This document shows positions 17,701 through 21,174 of a DNA stretch of 21,174 bases, piece after piece. The notes beneath the pieces are model-generated. The model ran no database searches. It worked only from the letters and a program-made list of their open reading frames with translations, and had not been told where the DNA came from. Each line of letters begins with the position of its first letter. The first letter of the stretch is position 1. A program made the position numbers and the translations under genes. Source of the DNA: an uncultured Porphyromonadaceae bacterium (lineage in GTDB: Bacteria > Bacteroidota > Bacteroidia > Bacteroidales > Muribaculaceae). Location of the stretch: positions 1-21,174 of the forward strand of contig CAMWLX010000016.1 in assembly GCA_947175225.1 (NCBI GenBank), in the 5' to 3' direction.

Positions 17701-17806
17701 TGTGGGGATTAAGATCCTTGAAATCTTCAAAGTATCTTTTACGGAACTCACGGATGACTTTACCACCCGTACCTCCAAGTCCTATAATAAGATGATTTGT
17801 TGCCAT
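14729..17806 (-). CDS. Tubulin/FtsZ-superfamily GTPase of the Tubulin_2 type
   Basis: The 1025-residue protein opens with the Rossmann-like nucleotide loop HLIIGLGGTGGKVIREFRKR (residues 5-24). It carries the tubulin signature loop AGLAGGTGSGS at residues 164-174 (family form GGGTGSG), which contacts the GTP phosphates. Another conserved-looking stretch is AGIGGQRRRLGR (114-125). The length and the long helical, coiled-coil-like middle (about 380-720) fit the Tubulin_2 family (Pfam PF13809) and not FtsZ, which is under 400 residues. Members of this family have been linked by genome context to membrane remodelling and to kinase or vWA signalling modules; their function is mostly untested. Here it sits 16 bases after a small membrane protein and 10 bases before the MORN adaptor, with a membrane kinase nearby. 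GTP binding is very likely; polymer formation is inferred from the superfamily. Confidence 0.9.
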   Translation of the reverse strand: MATNHLIIGLGGTGGKVIREFRKRYFEDFKDLNPHNDVFVDYLYVDSSDDDLNSKHQWKVLGNDVSLSSAQKVSTQGISLSMLQEINHYPTLNSFISRDDVPMIESSLGKLIDAGIGGQRRRLGRILFANHVNGERGVVQSLENAVRNLTTRSNTADVHFHIVAGLAGGTGSGSIIDMIAQIRKHYPYNISGTKYSVHLYLYVPENTIANASHNSGFYQANGYAALMELNAMSVGQYLPVDVAGEKNIDGSSKRIDSDKPFEVAYLFSNTNENGHILDLGTGVPKMVADFLFHKTVSAGADGSNTKMRRLETNENDGAEPEVDAAGRRNRSRRFMSFGVTRVIYPETEIQEFMTFRNAQQGARQMLFNSWEEGIGFGEITREAIGVGLNDKIRSKEGREANRMTDEYLTLSRPIVETETSKLWKDISKTWNGHKERFIQKILDEKDREEWLGTFVHKMDEYFDSGFRTHGVKRFYEIQDKERFKYAKDLVRGVERQLFDKWANGDMSAMEAEEFVRILDEDCRERIMTDIPKKKSQLTERIKKIKGQLREIRDEWNNIGFFGKLFKSKPENVFNDFASGETQLHIANTMLVAYDYELGMLSAILQELESLKANIKDWERMLNDIYEEFTREAGNRCTERSVLSDINLKEYNRDMVVEMTDSLVRNKDKQLANAAAIRNAILNLLGNEEARYFSNITNRLGVDAVVDEILRICSINVAQEVDELAIANSRYKVLNVNILEKLHEELNTNEKLKAFAEKLVKASKTFLQFNSQEVSKSTGGKVTNTRSMLQLALPEMPEDPNGFRERFITAFAEACPGFNRSEDVSVNPKVNEIVVVAAKSGFPLRHIDNVKTIREAYLKATSDSKEGEMNKYVLHTETFSQELPSLFEMSQQEIGTKFLPSVILGKALGIIKEVEDPETQRKYHALVTTDEWGFDVYTEAGGKDFVSILDHVKGDFDLALKIDHEVKAQLTANYRSNDSKKKLQQEMITMLKEFVLPSYGGNPMARGFKEAQDECRKIFSNELKLL

Positions 17807-17822
17807 GTATGATTTTTATTGA

Positions 17823-18371
17823 TTAGTCTAAGTTAAAGTCATCATCGAAACTGTAAGATCTTCTACGTTTACGTGATCTATGAGATCTGCCCATTGACAT
17901 CATAATTCCAACGAAAGCAATTCCAGTGAAGACAACGGACCATACTATACGTCGGAAAATATACCAATTATATTCACGAGATACTACTTTACGGAGAGAC
18001 TTAATTGGTTGAGACCAGTCAAAGTCTTCCAAATCACCATAGTCTATAAAGAAAGATACCAATGGATTCTCTTTAATAAGAGTTGTCATCTGACTTTTCA
18101 ATTCTTCTCCGTCTATTTCATCACCAAACTGCAGGTGACACGCACTAATGAAATCTAATGCAATACTCTTGCTCCCGATAGCACCAAACATCAAAGTGGT
18201 CTGATAAAAAAGCAAGCAAAACAACAAGAGGCATAACACCAATGGTAGCGGCTCAATAGAGTCTCTCTTGGTGTATTGCGTAGAATACATCAAGAGTGTT
18301 CCGACGATAACCAACGATGTCATTAACCCGCCGAGTACACTCCAGAATCCGCAAGAGAAAAAGTCAAACAT
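17823..18371 (-). CDS. Small membrane protein with polybasic tail
   Basis: The family is not recognised. The 182 residues contain hydrophobic segments near 10-30, 42-66 and 138-160. A soluble, probably periplasmic or cytoplasmic loop of about 70 residues (FGDEIDGEELKSQMTTLIKE and on) lies between the second and third. The end carries a basic patch, GRSHRSRKRRRS, followed by an acidic tail, SFDDDFNLD. Such a tail could bind the inner leaflet or the acidic C-terminal regions of the tubulin-like protein; this is inference. Gaps of 18 and 16 bases to its neighbours make it an integral part of the operon. Confidence 0.75.
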   Translation of the reverse strand: MFDFFSCGFWSVLGGLMTSLVIVGTLLMYSTQYTKRDSIEPLPLVLCLLLFCLLFYQTTLMFGAIGSKSIALDFISACHLQFGDEIDGEELKSQMTTLIKENPLVSFFIDYGDLEDFDWSQPIKSLRKVVSREYNWYIFRRIVWSVVFTGIAFVGIMMSMGRSHRSRKRRRSYSFDDDFNLD

Positions 18372-18389
18372 ATTTATAGAAATATTAAC

Positions 18390-18938
18390 TCACTTAACAA
18401 CGAATTTATCAATCAGTCCGGGACAATATTTAGGAATAATAAATATTCCAGCAAAAAAGTAAATTATAATCAGCCAAGGATTACAGAAAATGGTAGAAAT
18501 TGCAAAGCCCCATGGTCTAAAATCAGATACACACCACCCGACAATGGTAGAGAGGACAATCGTCAAGGCATTGACCTTAAAATAAGTAATAATATTTCCT
18601 TTACAGATTATAAAAATTACTCCACTGAAAACTATTGTCAATATCCAATTCCATAAGTCAGAATCTATATCTACCACAGTATGAAGCAGCATCAATATAA
18701 GCGTACCAGGAAAAAACAAAACAAATGTTAAGACTGCACACATAAGCATAAACATACCCGTTTTTTTTCTTTTTTCACAAGCTCTGTCATAAGATTCTTT
18801 TTCTTCCGGAGAATCGAATTCCGTAATCTCAGGAGTAGACATTCTAATAGACTTACAACAAGGACATATCGTAGGACCCGGATTTTTGCCAACGTGAGTC
18901 CAGCCACACTCTTCACAATAACTTCTATATGTTGCCAT
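18390..18938 (-). CDS. Zinc-ribbon multi-pass membrane protein
   Basis: The N-terminal 30 residues form a rubredoxin-like zinc ribbon with C8 and C11 (YCEECGW) and C25 and C28 (TICPCCKS). A charged helix follows (DSPEEKESYDRACEKRKKT). The remaining 120 residues are strongly hydrophobic, about four membrane helices between residues 61 and 175, with a short basic end (DKFVVK). It is the second ribbon-plus-membrane protein of the locus; the MORN protein is the other. It is the first gene after the 580-base gap with two promoters and the terminator-like stem, so it may be the first gene of its own transcript. The ribbon probably binds a cytoplasmic partner; the function is unknown. Confidence 0.8.
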   Translation of the reverse strand: MATYRSYCEECGWTHVGKNPGPTICPCCKSIRMSTPEITEFDSPEEKESYDRACEKRKKTGMFMLMCAVLTFVLFFPGTLILMLLHTVVDIDSDLWNWILTIVFSGVIFIICKGNIITYFKVNALTIVLSTIVGWCVSDFRPWGFAISTIFCNPWLIIIYFFAGIFIIPKYCPGLIDKFVVK

Positions 18939-19000
18939 ATTAATATTTTATTTTGCCGGTGGCTCGGCGGCGGGGTTGATGTTAAGTTGGTTAGGGCATA

Positions 19001-19093
19001 TAAAAAAGAAGAGCGCGAGCCACAATTTGCTGTAGACTCGCGATAGGTTCCTGGAAAGACCTGATAGACATCAACAGCATGTGACCCTCGCTC
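19001..19093 (-). terminator. Long branched stem followed by U tract
   Basis: On the minus strand bases 19093-19080 pair with 19024-19011 (14 positions, one mismatch, two G-U pairs). They are extended by a perfect 6-bp stem, TGCTGT (19079-19074) with ACAGCA (19033-19028), with a 3-base bulge on one side. TTCTTTTTT follows at once (19010-19002). The 40-base top can form two smaller hairpins, TGAT/ATCA and AGGT/ACCT, giving a branched shape. It lies about 60 bases before the ATG of the zinc-ribbon gene, so it could act as a terminator or attenuator. Confidence 0.7.
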
Positions 19094-19292
19094 TTGATGC
19101 ATACGGATATAAGATCCCCTATCCATAGGGATACAATTCTGTCCATACTTACCAAGAGGAGGCGCACTCTGTTGCAGTTGTCTATCGGTTGAATTTTTCC
19201 AGGATTCATCGCGACAATGCAAGCAAATTACGCTTCCAATCTCATATGTCTATCTTCCAGCCGGAACACATCGGGATGATTACGGCTTAGAA
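19001..19292 (-). ncRNA. Candidate structured RNA or 5' leader of about 290 nt
   Basis: A near-perfect promoter (19299-19330) fires leftwards with a predicted start near 19292, and an intrinsic-terminator-like stem plus U tract ends near 19001. This would define an RNA of about 290 nt. The overlapping ORFs (18991-19209 and 18728-19222) read through the structured stem and look like chance frames. The 3' 90 bases fold strongly (see the terminator entry). Further upstream an imperfect hairpin is seen around 19116-19134 (ATCCCTA..TAGGG). I could not match it to tmRNA, RNase P RNA, SRP RNA or 6S RNA by eye. It could be a free small RNA, or a leader that controls read-through into the zinc-ribbon and tubulin genes starting 63 bases later. 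Confidence 0.5.
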
Positions 19293-19298
19293 GATTCG

Positions 19299-19330
19299 CA
19301 AAATTAATATTTATTGTCGAAATATGCAAA
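19299..19330 (-). promoter_or_regulatory. Bacteroidota-type promoter P2 of the RNA/zinc-ribbon region
   Basis: Minus-strand TTTG (19330-19327), 20 bases, then TAATTTTG (19306-19299), an exact match to TTTG / TAnnTTTG. Its -33 box lies inside an inverted repeat (19314-19321 with 19353-19360). Confidence 0.7.
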
Positions 19331-19360
19331 TTTCACTAATATTTTTTTCACCTTCGACAA
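19314..19360. repeat. 8-bp inverted repeat flanking the P2 -33 box
   Basis: TTGTCGAA (19314-19321) and TTCGACAA (19353-19360) are perfect reverse complements separated by 31 bases, with the -33 box between them. This could be a pair of half-operators for a looping regulator, or a hairpin in the transcript from the upstream promoter P1. Confidence 0.5.
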
Positions 19361-19394
19361 ACCTGCTTACGCATGCGTCCAAGACGATAGGGAA

Positions 19395-19414
19395 GTGAGA
19401 TTTTTTTATCTCAC
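19395..19414 (-). promoter_or_regulatory. Hairpin at the predicted 5' end of the P1 transcript
   Basis: GTGAGAT (19395-19401) and ATCTCAC (19408-19414) pair perfectly around a 6-base loop. Promoter P1 is predicted to start transcription near 19411-19415, so the RNA would begin with this stem. Such 5' stems often protect transcripts from decay. Confidence 0.4.
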
Positions 19415-19418
19415 ATTG

Positions 19419-19473
19419 CAAAATTATAGCTTTTTAAAAGAAATCCAAACTATTTATTGTCCATATTGTCCAA
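19419..19473 (-). promoter_or_regulatory. Promoter P1 with upstream TGTCC element
   Basis: Minus-strand TTTG (19449-19446), 19 bases, then TAATTTTG (19426-19419). The element TGTCCATATTGTCCAA (19458-19473) begins exactly 8 bases upstream of the -33 box, the same position as in promoters 3889-3944 and 5542-5597. It lies about 45 bases past the end of the kinase gene. Confidence 0.55.
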
Positions 19474-19487
19474 AACCGAATTACTCA

Positions 19488-19513
19488 CTCAAAGTCGCTA
19501 AGATTACTTTGAG
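19488..19513. repeat. 8-bp inverted repeat just after the kinase gene
   Basis: CTCAAAGT (19488-19495) and ACTTTGAG (19506-19513) pair perfectly with a 10-base loop, starting 5 bases past the kinase stop. No U tract follows, so it is at most a weak terminator or an mRNA 3'-end stem. Confidence 0.5.
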
Positions 19514-19518
19514 AAGAC

Positions 19519-20343
19519 TTAGAAAAAGATTTTTGTAATAAGCCATTTCAAAAAATCATACAGTTTATAGCCGGAGATGAAAGTTAATAAAGCTATTATG
19601 AACAAACATCCGATAACGCCCCACGTCCTATTTTTAGGAATAGCTTTTAGTGCGTCCTCATCGGTGGTATATCTGAATTTCGGCACTTTAAAAGTTGCTC
19701 TCTTGATGAAAACTTCCCATTTAGAACCAACTCCGGCCAACGAAGCCAACTCCTCCATTAGTTTTCCTACCAGAAATATATCAGTATGTATGTTGGTGGG
19801 GGCCACTCCCTGCTCCGGAGCTTTATATGCAGGCGTGTAGCCTTCTGCCACATCCCACATGTCGGTAATGGCACACCCAAAGTCTACCAACTTCAACTGT
19901 TCACCGATTCTCGTAATCATTATGTTTTCCGGTTTGATGTCGTTGTGAACTACCCTTTGGCTATGCATATAGGCTGTAGCCTCCAAAAGTTGCCGACAGA
20001 CCTTTTCAATGAATTCAGGAGTGCGAATTCGGATATCCTTCTTTTCGATCATTTCACGTATGGAAATGCCGTCGATGTATTCTTCATATATTGAGTCATC
20101 CTCCATCTTAATATATTTCACTATCGAAGGATGATTAAGACGCCGACCTATATCATACTCTTTCCGAAGAGATTCTATTGTAAGAAGGTCATTACTGTAT
20201 GCTGCGGAAGGACGCTTTACGAAATATAAAGCTCCAAAGCTACGGACTTTCTGAAATTCAAAATGTCCGGAAGCATTTTTATTCGTAGACTGACAATCCG
20301 GACCATAATCAACTGTCATTTCTGAGACGAATCCACTTTCCAT
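19519..20343 (-). CDS. Eukaryotic-like Ser/Thr protein kinase with C-terminal membrane anchor
   Basis: The 274-residue protein shows the main Hanks-type motifs: the ATP-binding lysine K43 in YFVKRP, the helix-C glutamate E62 in RKEYDIG, the catalytic loop VVHNDIKPENIMI with D135 and N140, the metal-binding DFG at 154-156 (LVDFGCA), and the APE motif at 175-177 (YKAPEQG). Two points are unusual: the catalytic loop is HND and not HRD, and the glycine-rich GxGxxG loop before K43 is not recognisable. A transmembrane helix lies at about 241-262 with a short basic end, so the kinase domain faces the cytoplasm. The kinase part is short, with a compressed C-lobe. It starts 7 bases after the regulator gene. 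Likely targets are the tubulin-like GTPase or the membrane adaptors encoded downstream; no phosphatase gene is seen in the window. Confidence 0.9.
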   Translation of the reverse strand: MESGFVSEMTVDYGPDCQSTNKNASGHFEFQKVRSFGALYFVKRPSAAYSNDLLTIESLRKEYDIGRRLNHPSIVKYIKMEDDSIYEEYIDGISIREMIEKKDIRIRTPEFIEKVCRQLLEATAYMHSQRVVHNDIKPENIMITRIGEQLKLVDFGCAITDMWDVAEGYTPAYKAPEQGVAPTNIHTDIFLVGKLMEELASLAGVGSKWEVFIKRATFKVPKFRYTTDEDALKAIPKNRTWGVIGCLFIIALLTFISGYKLYDFLKWLITKIFF

Positions 20344-20350
20344 AGCTTTA

Positions 20351-20908
20351 TCAATCTTCTAACACATCAAGGCGAGTGATGCCGGCGCCGTCGGCTGCAC
20401 GGTAGCATCCGAGCGGTTTCTCGTCGCGGAAGACCTTGTCGGCGATGAAGGGGAATCCTATGGCGAGCTGAGAGAGGGACAGCAGATCGCCGGGACGCAA
20501 CTTGCTGTTTTCTGACTTAAGGACGGAGTACTGGCCGCAACCATCATGGCGGAGAAGGATTTTACGGTCAGGTTTCCACCAGACTTCCACTACAGTATCC
20601 TCTTCCAATTCCGACATCTCAATGAAAATATCTTTTCTTCCGAATCCTGAACCCTCCATAGCAGTATCATCTTCAAGAAGATCCCAATTAGGATACCCCA
20701 AATAGTTAGCTATAATATTGAGGGTAGTTTTTCGAGGAGTGACATCAGAAGGAATTACACCTACAAGGCGCTTCACAGTATTAAGACCGATGTCTACACC
20801 TGTCTTTGAACCTATATCGAGACACAAATACGTAGCACCTGCCGGGGTGGTGACATCCCGACCTATCTTTTCGGAAAGTTTTTCGAGCTGCAAAGAATTT
20901 AGTGTCAT
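20351..20908 (-). CDS. Regulator-like protein with a Bacteroidota N-terminal helical domain
   Basis: Residues 1-78 have the pattern common at the N-terminus of many Bacteroidota proteins: LSEKIGRDV, then GLNTVKRLVGV, then SDVTPRKTTLNIIANYLGYP and NWDLLE. It reads like a helix-turn-helix-type domain and is usually taken to bind DNA, though direct proof is scarce. The C-terminal 100 residues form a small beta-rich domain (DTVVEVWWKPDRKILLRHDG and LRPGDLLSLSQLAIGFPFIA), perhaps a sensor or binding barrel. It is the first gene behind promoter 20935-20966 and precedes the kinase by 7 bases, so the two are cotranscribed. It may control the locus. By eye its DNA is clearly richer in G and C than the rest of the cluster. 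Confidence 0.75.
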   Translation of the reverse strand: MTLNSLQLEKLSEKIGRDVTTPAGATYLCLDIGSKTGVDIGLNTVKRLVGVIPSDVTPRKTTLNIIANYLGYPNWDLLEDDTAMEGSGFGRKDIFIEMSELEEDTVVEVWWKPDRKILLRHDGCGQYSVLKSENSKLRPGDLLSLSQLAIGFPFIADKVFRDEKPLGCYRAADGAGITRLDVLED

Positions 20909-20934
20909 TATGTCTGTTCAATTGGTTTAGAGCG

Positions 20935-20966
20935 CAAATTTAGTGATTTTTTCTTTTTTCTGCAAA
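20935..20966 (-). promoter_or_regulatory. Promoter of the regulator-kinase unit
   Basis: Minus-strand TTTG (20966-20963), exactly 20 bases, then TAAATTTG (20942-20935), an exact Bacteroidota consensus. The start would be about 20 bases before the ATG at 20908. Unlike the three promoters described above, no TGTCC element lies 8 bases upstream. Confidence 0.75.
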
Positions 20967-21052
20967 TTTATGATGATGACCTTTACAAGATGTGGATTCT
21001 AAGATCTAAACTTTTGACCTTAGAATACTCTCCTTGCCAAATGATGGCGGGG

Positions 21053-21107
21053 CAATTAAAATTGCGTGCAGAAGGAGACTTATTATCTCTTCTGCACGCA
21101 TTTTTTT
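21053..21107. terminator. Strong, probably bidirectional terminator hairpin
   Basis: Bases 21063-21078 pair with 21086-21100 (GCGTGCAGAAG core, one bulge, 7-base loop). A run of seven T follows on the plus strand (21101-21107). On the minus strand the stem is followed by AATTTTAATTG, a weaker U-rich tail. It separates the off-window gene ending at 21124 from the promoter at 20966. Confidence 0.75.
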
Positions 21108-21123
21108 ATTCTTTGATTTATAA

Positions 21124-21174
21124 TTAGTAGGAGTGGGGGTCTTCTTCGAGGTCTTTGGGGGTCATGGGGGTGGC
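21124..21174 (-). CDS. C-terminal end of an off-window gene
   Basis: The minus strand reads ATPMTPKDLEEDPHSY followed by TAA (21126-21124) and then, after about 17 bases, the terminator hairpin. Only 16 codons are inside the window, too few to name a family. The frame and the following terminator make it a credible gene end. Confidence 0.55.
   Translation of the reverse strand, partial: ATPMTPKDLEEDPHSY

Noticed and set aside
14729..17806. Calling the tubulin-superfamily gene ftsZ
   Set aside because: It is about three times too long, has an extended helical middle, and lacks the cell-division gene context.
18728..19222. 164-residue minus-strand ORF and the 72-residue ORF 18991-19209 in the gap
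   Set aside because: Both run through the terminator stem and U tract; the longer one also overlaps the zinc-ribbon gene in another frame. Low-complexity, unlike a folded protein.
20718..20930. 70-residue plus-strand ORF over the regulator gene start
   Set aside because: Antisense to the recognised N-terminal domain and runs into the promoter region of the regulator.

Overview
The window looks like Bacteroidales DNA (phylum Bacteroidota). Four or five promoters fit the phylum-specific pattern TTTG, 19-20 bases, TAnnTTTG. The proteins include typical Bacteroidales types: a FISUMP-type lipoprotein, PEGA proteins, WG repeats and an N-terminal regulator domain common in this group. Family or genus cannot be fixed from the sequence; a gut family such as Muribaculaceae, Prevotellaceae or Bacteroidaceae is plausible. 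Almost every credible gene is on the minus strand, so the window reads from right to left.

Right end (about 21174 to 19519): the tail of an off-window gene, a terminator hairpin, a near-ideal promoter, a DNA-binding-like protein (20351-20908), and a Ser/Thr protein kinase with a C-terminal membrane anchor (19519-20343). Next comes a 580-base gap (18939-19518) with no convincing protein gene. It holds two promoters in series, several inverted repeats, and a strongly structured RNA region that ends in an intrinsic-terminator-like stem plus a U tract.

Centre (18938 to 5628): a tightly packed run of genes. First come a zinc-ribbon membrane protein, a second small membrane protein, a 1025-residue tubulin/FtsZ-superfamily GTPase (Tubulin_2 type), and a zinc-ribbon/transmembrane/MORN protein. 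Then come eight exported proteins: one unknown, one LPP20/FlgT-like, one NTF2-like, one PEGA plus WG-repeat protein, two further PEGA-type proteins, a PEGA-like protein fused to an outer-membrane beta-barrel, and a FISUMP lipoprotein. The simplest reading is one trans-envelope system: a cytoplasmic tubulin-like polymer or GTPase controlled by a kinase, coupled through membrane adaptors to periplasmic and outer-membrane parts. I know of no experimental description of this arrangement.

Left part (5600 to 870): two satellite units. Each starts with the same 32-bp promoter-proximal repeat, then a small protein of about 90 residues, then members of an unrecognised protein family (three paralogues, two genes carrying frameshifts). 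The element TGTCCATATTGTCCA sits exactly 8 bp upstream of the -33 box of both units and also of a promoter beside the kinase gene. This ties the satellites to the main locus by shared regulation. The first 870 bases are a graveyard of gene fragments with a short direct repeat, plus a promoter that drives a gene beyond the left edge. The cluster looks more AT-rich than the regulator gene at its right edge, which fits horizontal acquisition. No tRNA, rRNA, CRISPR array, transposase or integrase was seen.
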